Notes: generated by a model from the sequence alone, not told the origin. Positions 1-8,352 are shown, counted from the stretch's first letter. The stretch is 43,880 bases of DNA from Novosphingobium sp. AP12 (GCF_000281975.1 NZ_AKKE01000124.1:1-43880), one strand, 5' to 3'. Numbers and translations: made by a program.

Positions 1-1017
1 GCGGTCGTCGAAGCCGCCGATGCCCTGCGCGCGCATGTCAGCGGCAACGACGTGACCTACGTCATCAACCGCAACATCAACTACACCAACATCTGCACCC
101 ACACCTGCTCGTTCTGCGCGTTCAGCAAGACCAGCAGCAAGGGTGGTTTCCGCGACAAGCCCTACAACCTCGACCTCGCCGAAATCGCCGGCCGTGCGCG
201 CGAAGCGGTGGAGCGCGGGGCCACCGAGGTCTGCCTGCAGGGCGGCATCCATCCCAGCTATACCGGCGACACCTACCTCTCGATCCTGCGCGCGGTGAAG
301 GATGCCTACCCGGACCTGCACGTCCACGCCTTCTCCCCGCTCGAGGTGAGCCAGGGCGCGCGCACGCTGGGGATGCCGGTGTCGGACTATCTCTCGATGC
401 TGCGCGACGCCGGGCTGGGCTCGCTCCCCGGCACGGCGGCGGAGATCCTGTGCGACGATATCCGCGCGCAGATCTGCCCGGACAAGCTGACCACTCAGGA
501 ATGGCTCGATATCGTCGGCACCGCGCACCGCGTGGGCCTGCCGACGACTTCGACGATCATGTTCGGCCACCTCGAAAACCCGCGCCACTGGGCCAGGCAC
601 CTGCTCGAACTGCGCAATCTCCAGCTCGACACCGGCGGCATCACCGAATTCGTACCGCTCCCCCTCGTCCACATGGAAGCGCCGTTCTACCGCAAGGGGC
701 AGAGCCGCAAGGGGCCGACCTGGCGCGAGTCGGTGATGATGCATGCGGTGGCGCGCCTCGCGCTGAATGGGGCGATCAATTCAATCCAGGTCTCCTGGGT
801 GAAGCTGGGCATGGACGGCGCGGCGGCTGTGCTCGCGGCAGGTGCCAACGATCTTGGCGGCGTGCTGATGAACGAAAGCATCAGCCGCGCAGCGGGCGCC
901 TCGCATGGCCAGCTGGCCGACGTCGCCGACATGCGCGCGGCGGCGGAAAGCGTCGGGAGGCGGCTGCGGCAGCGGACCACGCTGTACAAGGACGTAGTTG
1001 CCAACGAGATGGCGTGA
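1..1017 (+). CDS. cofH: FO synthase subunit 2 (CofH) or C-terminal half of a fused FbiC, 5' partial
   Basis: Radical SAM enzyme that joins 5-amino-6-ribitylaminouracil to a tyrosine-derived fragment on the way to FO, the deazaflavin core of coenzyme F420. The reading frame is open from base 1, so the start lies outside the window; a GTG at 52 is only an internal valine. The radical SAM cluster motif CX3CX2C is encoded at bases 94-117 (CTHTCSFC). Family hallmarks follow: TEVCLQGGIHP, HAFSPLEV, LPGTAAEIL, TEFVPLPLVHM, WVKLG and GANDLGG. The C-terminus (RQRTTLYKDV) is the usual CofH/FbiC end. About 338 residues are visible, enough for nearly all of a CofH unit. Whether a CofG half is fused upstream cannot be seen. 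No other F420 gene is in the window. Confidence 0.9.
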   Translation, partial: AVVEAADALRAHVSGNDVTYVINRNINYTNICTHTCSFCAFSKTSSKGGFRDKPYNLDLAEIAGRAREAVERGATEVCLQGGIHPSYTGDTYLSILRAVKDAYPDLHVHAFSPLEVSQGARTLGMPVSDYLSMLRDAGLGSLPGTAAEILCDDIRAQICPDKLTTQEWLDIVGTAHRVGLPTTSTIMFGHLENPRHWARHLLELRNLQLDTGGITEFVPLPLVHMEAPFYRKGQSRKGPTWRESVMMHAVARLALNGAINSIQVSWVKLGMDGAAAVLAAGANDLGGVLMNESISRAAGASHGQLADVADMRAAAESVGRRLRQRTTLYKDVVANEMA

Positions 1018-1062
1018 TGCACGCCGCGCCCTCAACCGCACGCTCCTCCCGAAAACCCACAT

Positions 1063-1148
1063 CCCGTCGTCCCCGCGCAGGCGGGGACCCCGCTTGTTCT
1101 TTCTAGGGCGCCAAGGAAGCGGGGCCCCGCCTTCGCGGGGGCGACGGG
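1063..1148. repeat. Double palindromic intergenic repeat
   Basis: Two inverted elements face each other. The left one contains GTCCCCGCGCAGGCGGGGAC and the right one CCCCGCCTTCGCGGGG. The outer edges CCCGTCG and CGACGGG also pair, so the whole stretch could fold into one long hairpin. It lies between the convergent cofH and VOC genes, where a transcription-stopping structure would fit. The same palindrome type recurs at 1705, 7202 and, in a variant form, 12025 and 31891. Confidence 0.8.
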
Positions 1149-1188
1149 GTGTGAGGGGGAACGGGTAGGCGGAGTTATCCGCCCCGCC

Positions 1189-1665
1189 TCACATCGCGCG
1201 AATGTACTGCCACATCGGCTCGGGCATCCAAGTATACTCGATGTAGTGCCCGAACACCTTGCGCGCATCGAGGTAGAGGAACTTCAGCCCGCCCTCGGCC
1301 TCGCCGGTCAGGTCGCGCTCCATCGCGATCGGGAACGCCTGCGCATCCACGCGGGCGCGGAAGTCCTCCCACTCCGGAATACGGAAGCAGATGTGATGGA
1401 AGCGCAGCGGCCCGCCGTTCGACAGGCAGTTGGCGTAGAGGCCGACCTCGTCGATCTCGTTCTCGATCAGCTCGTACTGGAGCTCGCCGATCCAGATGAA
1501 GCAGATACGGCCCTTCTGGCGTTTGGGGCCGTCGGGGGTGAGCACGGTCTGGTCGATCGGGATGATCACCGGCTCCTTTTCGAGCCCGCGTCCGCGGAAC
1601 AGGTCGATCCCCGCCTCGAGATTGTCGCACATATAGGCGTTCTGGTAGTGGATGCCTTCGAGCAT
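1189..1665 (-). CDS. VOC (glyoxalase/dioxygenase superfamily) protein
   Basis: 158-residue vicinal-oxygen-chelate fold protein of unknown substrate. Two beta-alpha-beta modules are apparent, with candidate metal ligands at His6 (IHYQNAY), Glu65 (QYELIE), His90/His91 (RFHHICF) and Glu143 (HYIEYTW), the spacing expected of a VOC metal site. Lactoylglutathione lyase and methylmalonyl-CoA epimerase are better known relatives, but neither is specifically supported. The ATG at 1665 is chosen because GGGAGAG precedes it at good distance; an upstream in-frame start at 1695 would add a tail with no family match. It is read in the same direction as the sulfotransferase upstream of it, with a palindromic repeat between them. 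Confidence 0.8.
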   Translation of the reverse strand: MLEGIHYQNAYMCDNLEAGIDLFRGRGLEKEPVIIPIDQTVLTPDGPKRQKGRICFIWIGELQYELIENEIDEVGLYANCLSNGGPLRFHHICFRIPEWEDFRARVDAQAFPIAMERDLTGEAEGGLKFLYLDARKVFGHYIEYTWMPEPMWQYIRAM

Positions 1666-1704
1666 TTTTCTCTCCCTTGGCGCGCACGCCGCCATTCATC
1701 CTGC

Positions 1705-1736
1705 ACCGTCATCCCCGCCTTCGCGGGGACGACGGT
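1705..1736. repeat. Palindromic intergenic repeat
   Basis: Near-perfect inverted repeat: ACCGTC and TCCCCGC on the left pair with GCGGGGA and GACGGT on the right around a CTTC loop, with one mismatch between the two stem blocks. It sits between the sulfotransferase and the downstream VOC gene, so it could separate or attenuate the two transcripts. It belongs to the same repeat class as 1063-1148. Confidence 0.85.
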
Positions 1737-1754
1737 ATGAGGATGTAGTGAGCC

Positions 1755-2933
1755 TCAGCCCTCCCGCGCGACGTCGTAGCGCGACAGGTAGCGTTCGAAG
1801 AGCGGCTCCAGCTCCGCCTTGCTGAGCCTGTACTGCGCCAGCTTGTATTCGTGGCGGCCGAACTTGTCCTGCGGGTTGTCGTCCACCCACTTCTGGACGC
1901 CGGCTTCGGCCTCTGCGGTCCATGCGTCGCCGAGTTGGGCGTAGACCTTCTTCGTGGCGGCGACCGGGTCGGCGACGATGTCGGCGTAGTGGACGTCGAT
2001 GATCTTGTCCTCGCCGAACTTGTCGCGGAAATCCATGATCCGGTTGGCGTGCTCGGCGGCCTGCCAGGGGTAGTCCTCCTTGAGCCACTCGGCGTCGATC
2101 CGGCCCATGTGCGCCTGGTGGCTGAGCGAGATCACCGAGCACAGCGAGCCGGTGGCGGTGAAGGGATCGCGGTGGGTCCAGATCACGCGCGCGTCGGGAT
2201 AGACCTGGAAGATCGTCTCCAGCCACAGCGAGTGCGAGGGCTTCTTGACGTTCCACACGCCGGTGGTGTGGTGCTGCAGCACCTGCAGGAACTTCTTGTG
2301 GTATTCATAGGCGCTGGTCATGTCGCACGAGAAGATGAAGTCCTTGTAGGCCGGCAGCTTGCCTTTGGACTCGATCATCAGCGTCTTGAAGTCGTGCGCC
2401 ATGAAGAACACGCACTCATTGGGATAGATCGCCGAGCCGCGGTAGTACTTGGCCATGCCGGGATTGGCCTCGAGCGCGGCCTTCTCCTGCGCGAGGCGGC
2501 CGACGGCGCGCGGATCGGTAGTGAGCAGTTCGTTCGAAGTCACCGGCGGCACCGGATCGTCGATCTCCCAGGTCAGCGGCGAGCGCCGGGTCGGGTCGGC
2601 GGCCAGCAGATTCGACATCAGCGTGGTGCCGGTGCGCGGCACGCCCATGACGAAGACCGGACGCTCGATCTTGCGCTCCAGGACTTCCGGGTTGTCGCGC
2701 ATGTACTGCGACACCTTGAGACGGCCGCGCAGGTAATGGAGCGTGTCGTTGCGGGCGCGGGCGATGCCGCCTTCGCTCATCCAGCCCTTGGCGATGCCGT
2801 CGTTGAACGAGGCGGCGAAGACGTCGAGTCCTTCGCGGTAGGTGTCGCTGTCGAAGGCTTCGATGCCGGTTTCGGTCATCGCCTGTTCGATGAGGGCGTC
2901 GGCGACCAGTTGGTCGGTGGCGGTGGTAGCCAT
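1755..2933 (-). CDS. PAPS-dependent sulfotransferase family protein
   Basis: 392-residue cytosolic-type sulfotransferase (Sulfotransfer_3-like), expected to move a sulfuryl group from PAPS to a hydroxyl or amine; the acceptor is unknown. The 5'-phosphosulfate loop is VPRTGTTLMSNLL (residues 98-110). The 3'-phosphate site follows as ARVIWTHRDPFTATGS. The N-terminal ~90 residues form a charged helical extension found in large bacterial members. No signal peptide is seen. The ATG at 2933 has GGGAAGAGG about a dozen bases upstream; the longer frame to 3014 is proline-rich and unlike the family. The cysDNC-cysQ operon that makes PAPS and removes PAP lies 5.5 kb away, which gives a plausible cofactor supply. 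Confidence 0.88.
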   Translation of the reverse strand: MATTATDQLVADALIEQAMTETGIEAFDSDTYREGLDVFAASFNDGIAKGWMSEGGIARARNDTLHYLRGRLKVSQYMRDNPEVLERKIERPVFVMGVPRTGTTLMSNLLAADPTRRSPLTWEIDDPVPPVTSNELLTTDPRAVGRLAQEKAALEANPGMAKYYRGSAIYPNECVFFMAHDFKTLMIESKGKLPAYKDFIFSCDMTSAYEYHKKFLQVLQHHTTGVWNVKKPSHSLWLETIFQVYPDARVIWTHRDPFTATGSLCSVISLSHQAHMGRIDAEWLKEDYPWQAAEHANRIMDFRDKFGEDKIIDVHYADIVADPVAATKKVYAQLGDAWTAEAEAGVQKWVDDNPQDKFGRHEYKLAQYRLSKAELEPLFERYLSRYDVAREG

Positions 2934-3082
2934 GTGTGGTGATCCTCTTCCCATCGGGCCGCTTGGGCGGCCGTCCATGGTGCGAGATAATCCGCCGGGG
3001 GGAGGGATTGGCAATGCGGGTGGACCGTCAGATCGGGCCTTTGTGTCGAGTTCCGGTCAAGACCCGACGGCGAGGCATCGTA

Positions 3083-3955
3083 TCACGCCAGCACGCGCCC
3101 CTGCCGCTGGCGGAACGTGCTCGGGCTCGCCCCCACGGCGCGCCGGAACGCGAAGGTGAAGCTGGAGGGGGAGGCGAAGCCCATCGAGAAAGCTATGGTC
3201 TTCACGCTTTCCCCCTCCATCAGCAGGCGCTTGGCCGCTTCCATGCGGCGCTGCTCGATATAGTCGCCGATCGAGCAGGCGCGGCTGACTCGGAACCCCC
3301 GGGTCAGCTGGCGCACCGACAGCGCGCAGAGCGCCGCCAGCTCCTCGAGCGAGGGCGCGCTGAGGTCGTCGGCGAGGCGCTCGTCGATCAGTCGAAGCCG
3401 CCAGCCGGAAAGCCCGCCGGTCATCGGTCGCTCGGCCACTTCCAGGCAGTGGCGGCCCAACTCGATCGCCAGCTCGCCGCCGAGGAATCCCAGCATCCGC
3501 TGCGCCGAGAGGCCGGGGTGACGCACTTCGGCAGTGATGCGGAACAGCAGCGCGCGCATCTGCGCGCTGCCGATGTCGAGGGCGGCGGCGAGATGCGGGT
3601 CGTCCCAGGTCAGCTCGCGCCCGACGAGATCGTGGACGAGGTCGGCGTCGATCGTGCAGATGAGCGAGGCCTGCCGCCCGCTGCCGCCCTTGACGAACAG
3701 TTCCTCGCCCGGCGGCAGCGCGAAGATGTCGCCCAGCCGCTCCAGCCGGTGCGGGCCCCAGCGTTGGCGATACCCGCCGCGCGACTGCAGCGGGCGAGGG
3801 GTAAGGCACATGTTGACGTGGTAGCCGTCGCCCACCGAGTGTCGCCCGTCGGTCGGCTCGGGGATGTCGTAGCGGACGATCTGCGCGAGCACGCCGGCTG
3901 TCTCCAGCTGCGCGTCGACGCTGGCTGTGGGGCGGTGAACATCGCTGAAGGTCAT
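3083..3955 (-). CDS. AraC-family transcriptional regulator
   Basis: 290-residue regulator with an N-terminal sensor region and a C-terminal double helix-turn-helix. The DNA-binding part is recognisable from SLEELAALCALSVRQLTRGF through EAAKRLLMEG and IAFSMGFASPSSFTFAFRR to VGASPSTFR, the conserved AraC tail. The sensor half, with GYHVNMCLTP and GDIFALPPGEE, resembles the cupin-like ligand domains of the family; the ligand is unknown. The ATG at 3955 follows GGAGACCCGAGG. It is transcribed divergently from the SDR-dehydrogenase-metallohydrolase operon that begins at 4119 and is the natural candidate to control it. Confidence 0.88.
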   Translation of the reverse strand: MTFSDVHRPTASVDAQLETAGVLAQIVRYDIPEPTDGRHSVGDGYHVNMCLTPRPLQSRGGYRQRWGPHRLERLGDIFALPPGEELFVKGGSGRQASLICTIDADLVHDLVGRELTWDDPHLAAALDIGSAQMRALLFRITAEVRHPGLSAQRMLGFLGGELAIELGRHCLEVAERPMTGGLSGWRLRLIDERLADDLSAPSLEELAALCALSVRQLTRGFRVSRACSIGDYIEQRRMEAAKRLLMEGESVKTIAFSMGFASPSSFTFAFRRAVGASPSTFRQRQGRVLA

Positions 3956-4118
3956 CCTCGGGTCTCCGCGTGGCGCCTCATCCGCAATATGTCCCGGACG
4001 CCATCTTAGGTCCCGAATTCTATATCCCGCGACCTTGCCCGGCAAGGCGCGGGCGAAGAACATCGCGCCCACGAAAGCGCCGCTCGAAGGCGGCTCGAAT
4101 GGGATAGAGGGAAGTTAC

Positions 4119-4910
4119 ATGGCTAAGGGCCTTTTCGACTGCGCGGGCAAGGTGACGGTGGTGACCGGCGGTAACGGCGGCATCGGCTTCGGCTTCGCGA
4201 TGGGCGTCGCCAAGATGGGCGGCGACCTCGCGATCTGGGCGCGCAATGCGGAGAAGAGCGCCAAAGCCAAGGCCGAACTCGAGGCGGCCGGCGCTGGCAA
4301 GGTGATCGCCTACCAGGTCGACGTCTCCGAAGAGCAGAACATCATCGACGGCTATGCGCAGGTCATGGCCGACTTCGGCCGCGTCGACTGCGTCTTCGCC
4401 AACTCGGGCGCTTCGCCGCGCTACAACTCGGTGTTCGACATGCCGACCGAGCACTGGCACGACTTTCAGAAGACGGCGCTGCACGGCGCCTTCTTTACCC
4501 TGCGGGAAGGCGCGCGTCTGATGAAGGCGCGCGTCGAGGCGGGTGACGAAAGCGGCGGCAGCCTCGTCGCCTGCGGCTCGCTCTCGCTGTTCCAGGGCAT
4601 TCCCGGCAAGATGGAATATGCCTCGTCGAAGGCGGGCATCGCCGCCGCCGTGCGCTGTCTCGCGATCGAACTGGCGCCGCTCGGCATCCGCGCCAACGTG
4701 GTGGCGCCGGGCCTCATCATCACGCCGATGATGGGCGAGGGCGCGCGCGCCGACGCGGTCGCGCAGCACTTCGCGCCGACGATCCCGATGAAGCGCACCG
4801 GTTTCCCGGCCGACTTCGAGGGCATCGGCGCCTACCTGTGCTCGGACGCCAGCAGCTTCATGACCGGCGAGACGATTACGATCGACGGCGGGTACATGGT
4901 CAGGCCGTAA
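4119..4910 (+). CDS. Short-chain dehydrogenase/reductase (SDR)
   Basis: 263-residue classical SDR, an NAD(P)-dependent oxidoreductase of unknown substrate. The cofactor loop TGGNGGIG is at residues 16-23, the structural Asn is in ANSG (Asn95, where most members have NNAG), and the catalytic Tyr167-X3-Lys171 is in MEYASSKAG with serines at 154/156. The tail DASSFMTGETITIDGG is the standard SDR end. The ATG at 4119 is preceded by AGAGGGAAG; the longer frame from 4035 has no family match. It is the first gene of a tight operon with the zinc-type dehydrogenase (23-base gap) and the metallohydrolase, divergent from the AraC gene. Confidence 0.9.
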   Translation: MAKGLFDCAGKVTVVTGGNGGIGFGFAMGVAKMGGDLAIWARNAEKSAKAKAELEAAGAGKVIAYQVDVSEEQNIIDGYAQVMADFGRVDCVFANSGASPRYNSVFDMPTEHWHDFQKTALHGAFFTLREGARLMKARVEAGDESGGSLVACGSLSLFQGIPGKMEYASSKAGIAAAVRCLAIELAPLGIRANVVAPGLIITPMMGEGARADAVAQHFAPTIPMKRTGFPADFEGIGAYLCSDASSFMTGETITIDGGYMVRP

Positions 4911-4933
4911 CAGCGGCATACGGGAGAGAGACG

Positions 4934-5947
4934 ATGAAGCGGTTGAACATCCACGGTGTCGGCGATGTCCGCCTCGACAGTTACGAGCGGCCCGAGGCAG
5001 GCCCCAAGGACGTGGTCGTGCGCATGAAGTCGGTGGGCATCTGCGGCAGCGACCTGACCTACATCAAGGTCGGCGGCATGCCCGCCGAGCCCGGCGGCCA
5101 GACCGCGCTCGGCCACGAAGGCGCGGGCGAGGTGCTGCAGGTGGGCGCCGAAGTCAGCGGCATCGCCGTGGGCGACGCGGTCATCGTCAATCCAATGATG
5201 ACCCCCAGCAACATCGGCTCGGGCGGCCCCGAAGGCGCCTTCACCGAGGAACTGCTGGTGCGCGAGGCACGGCTGGGCGATTCGATCCTGCCGATCCCCG
5301 AGGGCGTCAGCTTCGATGTCGCCGCGATGTGCGAGCCGCTGGCGGTCGCCATGCACGGCGTCAACCGCGCCGAGGTGAAGCCCGGCGACAAGGTCGTGGT
5401 GTTCGGCTGCGGCCCCATCGGGCTAGGCATGCTGCTGTGGCTTAATGACCGGGGCATCACCGATGTCGTCGCGCTCGACCTGTCCGAGGAACGCCTCGAA
5501 CGCGCCCGCGCCATCGGCGTGCAGGCGGCGCTCGACCCGACCAAGGTGGACCTGCGCGCCGAACTTGCGCGGCTCCACGGGGAAGTGCCGAGCTACGGCC
5601 GCGTGGGTGTCGGCACCGACGCCTATATCGACGCGGCGGGGGCGCCGCATATCCTCAGCCAAGTCATCATGATGGCCAAGTTCCACGCGCGGCTGGTCAT
5701 CACCGCCGCCTACATGAAGCCGCTGGAATTCCCAGCCGGTCGCATGCTGACAAGCGAGATGACGATCACCACGGCGGTCGGCTATCCTACCGAAATGCCC
5801 GAGGTGATCGCCGCGATGCCGCGTCTCCAGGACAAGATCGCGGCGATTATCAGCCACACGCTGCCTTTCGACGAAGTGCTCTACGGCCTCGAGATCGCGG
5901 CGACGCCGCAGTCGGCCAAGGTCATGATCCAGTTCGAGGACGCCTGA
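4934..5947 (+). CDS. Zinc-type medium-chain alcohol/polyol dehydrogenase (MDR)
   Basis: 337-residue medium-chain dehydrogenase. Catalytic-zinc ligands are recognisable: Cys37 in GICGSD, His61-Glu62 in GHEGAGEV, and Glu134 in CEPLAVAMHGV. The Rossmann motif VFGCGPIGLG is near residue 160. The loop between GDAVIVNP and GAFTEE carries no cysteines, so the structural zinc of many relatives is absent. The closest annotated types are threonine or L-idonate dehydrogenase-like enzymes, but the substrate cannot be named. The ATG at 4934 follows GGGAGAGAG. It lies between the SDR and the metallohydrolase, whose start is one base beyond this stop codon, so the three are surely co-transcribed. Confidence 0.87.
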   Translation: MKRLNIHGVGDVRLDSYERPEAGPKDVVVRMKSVGICGSDLTYIKVGGMPAEPGGQTALGHEGAGEVLQVGAEVSGIAVGDAVIVNPMMTPSNIGSGGPEGAFTEELLVREARLGDSILPIPEGVSFDVAAMCEPLAVAMHGVNRAEVKPGDKVVVFGCGPIGLGMLLWLNDRGITDVVALDLSEERLERARAIGVQAALDPTKVDLRAELARLHGEVPSYGRVGVGTDAYIDAAGAPHILSQVIMMAKFHARLVITAAYMKPLEFPAGRMLTSEMTITTAVGYPTEMPEVIAAMPRLQDKIAAIISHTLPFDEVLYGLEIAATPQSAKVMIQFEDA

Positions 5948-5948
5948 C

Positions 5949-7196
5949 ATGAGCGATGTGAAAGACGCGGCACCCAAGCTTGCCGATCTGGTGCGCTCGG
6001 GCGACGAGCAGGCCGAGGCCATTGCCGTCACCGACTTCATCTTCCAGGCGAACGACATTTCGAACGCCTATCTCGTCACCACGTCCGAGGGTGACGTGAT
6101 GATCAACACCGGTTTCATGGACAACGCCGAGCGCACGAAGCGCCTGCTGGCGCCGCACCGCACCGGAGCGCTCGCCTTCGTCGTCCTGACGCAGAGCCAC
6201 GCAGACCACTACGGCGGCCTGCCGGAGTTCGTCGAAGAGGGCACGCAGGTCGTCGGCGGCCCCGGCTTCAACCAAGTGCTGGACGACATGAACCGCCTCC
6301 AGCCCTTCTTCGGGCCGAGGAGCGGAAAGCTCTGGGGCTCCACCCTCAAGCGCGGCTCCGCGCCCAAGGCGCCGCCGCACGTCGAGCCCGACATCCTCGT
6401 CGACCGCCGCCTGACGGTCGAGCTGGGTGGCCGTACCTTCGAGGTGATCTCCACCCCCGAGGGCGAGACGATCGACGCGCTGACAGTGTGGCTGCCGAAT
6501 GAGAAGATCGCCTTCACCGGCAACGTGTTCGGGCCGGTGTGGCTGTCGATGCCGTTCCTCAACACCCTGCGCGGCGACAAGCCTCGACTGGTGAGGAATT
6601 ACCTGAAGTCGCTGGAGACCGTGCGCGATCTTGGCGCCGAGATCGTCGTCACCGGGCATGGCGAGGCGATCCGCGGCAAGGACCGCATCCGCGCCGACCT
6701 CGACAAGCTCCACGCTGCGGTCAGCCATGTGCGCGACTACACGCTGGAGGGCATGAACGCCGGCAAGGACGTCCACACCCTGATGCGCGAATTCGCCTGG
6801 CCCGAGGGGCTGGCGATCGGCGAATTCCACGGCAAGGGGAGCTGGGCGGTCAAGTCGATCTGGCGCGAATACTCGGGCTGGCTGCACTACGAGGACGGCA
6901 CCACCGCGCTCTATGGCGTACCGCGTTCCAGTGTGGATGCGGACCTGGTCAAGCTGGCCGGCGGCGCAGCGAAGCTGGCCGAGCGGGCGCAGGCGAAGCT
7001 GGACGCGGGCGCTGCGCTGGAGGCGGTGCATCTGACCGACATCGCGTTGAACGCCGAGCCTGGCAGCGTCGAGGCGCTCAAGGTGCGCAAGGCCGCACAC
7101 GAGGCGCTGCTGGCGGCGAGCGGCGGCAAGAACCTGTCCGAGACGATGTGGCTGCGCTCCGAGATCGCGGCGATGGAAGCGAAGCTGGCGGGCTAA
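5949..7196 (+). CDS. Alkylsulfatase-like metallo-beta-lactamase-fold hydrolase
   Basis: 415-residue MBL-fold protein followed by the helical dimerisation domain typical of alkyl sulfatases (GMNAGKDVHTLMREF, then GWLHYEDGTTALY and a helical C-terminus). It lacks the SCP-2-like third domain of SdsA1. The metal motif is QSHADH (residues 82-87) rather than HXHXDH, so the first histidine is glutamine. At the place of the bridging glutamate of SdsA1 it reads TGNVFGP with Asn192. Candidate ligands Glu173 and His237 (TGHGEAIRG) are kept. No signal peptide is seen, so it is probably cytosolic. It is the last gene of the SDR-MDR operon. The fold is clear; hydrolysis of sulfate esters is inferred and may not hold given the altered ligands. 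Confidence 0.82.
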   Translation: MSDVKDAAPKLADLVRSGDEQAEAIAVTDFIFQANDISNAYLVTTSEGDVMINTGFMDNAERTKRLLAPHRTGALAFVVLTQSHADHYGGLPEFVEEGTQVVGGPGFNQVLDDMNRLQPFFGPRSGKLWGSTLKRGSAPKAPPHVEPDILVDRRLTVELGGRTFEVISTPEGETIDALTVWLPNEKIAFTGNVFGPVWLSMPFLNTLRGDKPRLVRNYLKSLETVRDLGAEIVVTGHGEAIRGKDRIRADLDKLHAAVSHVRDYTLEGMNAGKDVHTLMREFAWPEGLAIGEFHGKGSWAVKSIWREYSGWLHYEDGTTALYGVPRSSVDADLVKLAGGAAKLAERAQAKLDAGAALEAVHLTDIALNAEPGSVEALKVRKAAHEALLAASGGKNLSETMWLRSEIAAMEAKLAG

Positions 7197-7201
7197 ACCG
7201 A

Positions 7202-7230
7202 CGTCGTCCCCGGCTCGACCGGGGACGACG
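7202..7230. repeat. Palindromic repeat between convergent genes
   Basis: Perfect inverted repeat with 12-base arms (CGTCGTCCCCGG and CCGGGGACGACG) around a CTCGA loop. It fills most of the gap between the convergent metallohydrolase and LuxR-type genes and could end transcription in both directions, though no T-run follows. It belongs to the palindrome class at 1063 and 1705. Confidence 0.9.
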
Positions 7231-7245
7231 GATTTCGTCAAATCC

Positions 7246-8334
7246 TCACGCCATCACCGCCACGCTGTCGCACACGAGGCGGACGAGTTCGGCCTGCCCG
7301 CGCACGCCCAGCTTGGCGTAGAGCCGTTTCGAATAGTTGCGCGCGGTTTCCAGGGTCAGGCCCATGGCTTCGGCCGCCTCGGCGATCGATTGGCCTTCGT
7401 TGAGGGCGATTGCCAGCGCGGCCTCGCGCGGGGGCAGGTCGAAAAGGCGGGCGAGGCGCTCCACGCTCTCGGCGGTGCGCGCATTGGGAAGGCGGCACAG
7501 CGCCAGCATCGAGGGGCGTGGCATGTCGCTCGTGGCGGTCAGCAGGGCTTCCAGCCTCGGATGCTCGTGCAGCAGCACGGGGCGCGGCGCCGGCGGATCG
7601 GCGGAGGCGAACAGTGCCGCCGCCGCCGCCAGTTCGCGCTCGGCGTGGACGCCGACGTCGCGCAGGCGCTCGCCCAGGCGTGGGGTGTAGCGCAGGTTAT
7701 CGCGCATCCAGGTATCGAGGCGCGGGTCGATCGAGAGCAGGCGCGCTTCGCGGTCGAGTACCATCCAGGCGGTGGCGCTGCGGGCCATGCCCTGCGTGCT
7801 GACGCTGGCGCGGATCCGGTGCCGCTCCAGCGCGACGTAGCTGCGCAGCGCGGCTTCCACATAGGGCGCGAGCGAGGAGAGCAGGGCGCTGTCGGCGCCG
7901 GTGCAGGGCCGGGCGCGGGCCATGATGAGCCAGGCGCTGGTGTCCTCGATGTCAGGCACGCGCACCACGCGTTCGTCGGCAATGCCGAGGCGCCGCATCT
8001 TGCCGCTGCGTTCGGCGCGGAACACCGGGTCGTGGTCGACGAACTCGGCGACCGAATAGACCCGCCCCGGCCGCAGCCGGTCGTAGTGCAGGCGTTCGAG
8101 CGCGTGCATCTCGAAGGGATCTACCTCCCGCACCTCGGCGCGCAGATCACGGCCGGCGTGAAAGTCGGTGACTTGGGCGTGCGGGCCGTCTCCCTGCTTC
8201 ATGACGATGCTGACGTATTCGGCATCGGTGCGCCGCCTCAGCCGTTCCAGGAACTCTGAAAACTGCCCGTCCGCCCCCACGCCGCGCAGCAGCGGAAGCA
8301 GCAGGTCGGTCTCGTCCCTCGAAGTCAGTGCCAT
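7246..8334 (-). CDS. LuxR-type helix-turn-helix transcriptional regulator
   Basis: 362-residue regulator with a C-terminal GerE/LuxR-type helix-turn-helix: LPPREAALAIALNEG, then IAEAAEAMGLTLETARNYSK, RLYAKLGVRGQAELVRL. The N-terminal ~290 residues show no recognised sensor motif. They are not an obvious autoinducer or response-regulator receiver domain, so the signal is unknown. The ATG at 8334 is preceded by GGGAGGGC, which overlaps a 16-base perfect palindrome. It is convergent with the metallohydrolase operon and divergent from cysD, so it could regulate itself, cysDNC or the neighbouring catabolic genes. Confidence 0.85.
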   Translation of the reverse strand: MALTSRDETDLLLPLLRGVGADGQFSEFLERLRRRTDAEYVSIVMKQGDGPHAQVTDFHAGRDLRAEVREVDPFEMHALERLHYDRLRPGRVYSVAEFVDHDPVFRAERSGKMRRLGIADERVVRVPDIEDTSAWLIMARARPCTGADSALLSSLAPYVEAALRSYVALERHRIRASVSTQGMARSATAWMVLDREARLLSIDPRLDTWMRDNLRYTPRLGERLRDVGVHAERELAAAAALFASADPPAPRPVLLHEHPRLEALLTATSDMPRPSMLALCRLPNARTAESVERLARLFDLPPREAALAIALNEGQSIAEAAEAMGLTLETARNYSKRLYAKLGVRGQAELVRLVCDSVAVMA

Positions 8335-8336
8335 GC

Positions 8337-8352
8337 CCTCCCATATGGGAGG
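8337..8352. promoter_or_regulatory. Perfect 16-base palindrome at the LuxR-type gene's ribosome-binding site
   Basis: CCTCCCATATGGGAGG reads the same on both strands and lies in the 109-base region between the divergent LuxR-type gene and cysD. One arm supplies the GGGAGG that serves as the ribosome-binding site of the regulator. It could be an operator for self-repression or a hairpin that hides the ribosome-binding site. The role is inferred from position and symmetry only. Confidence 0.45.
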
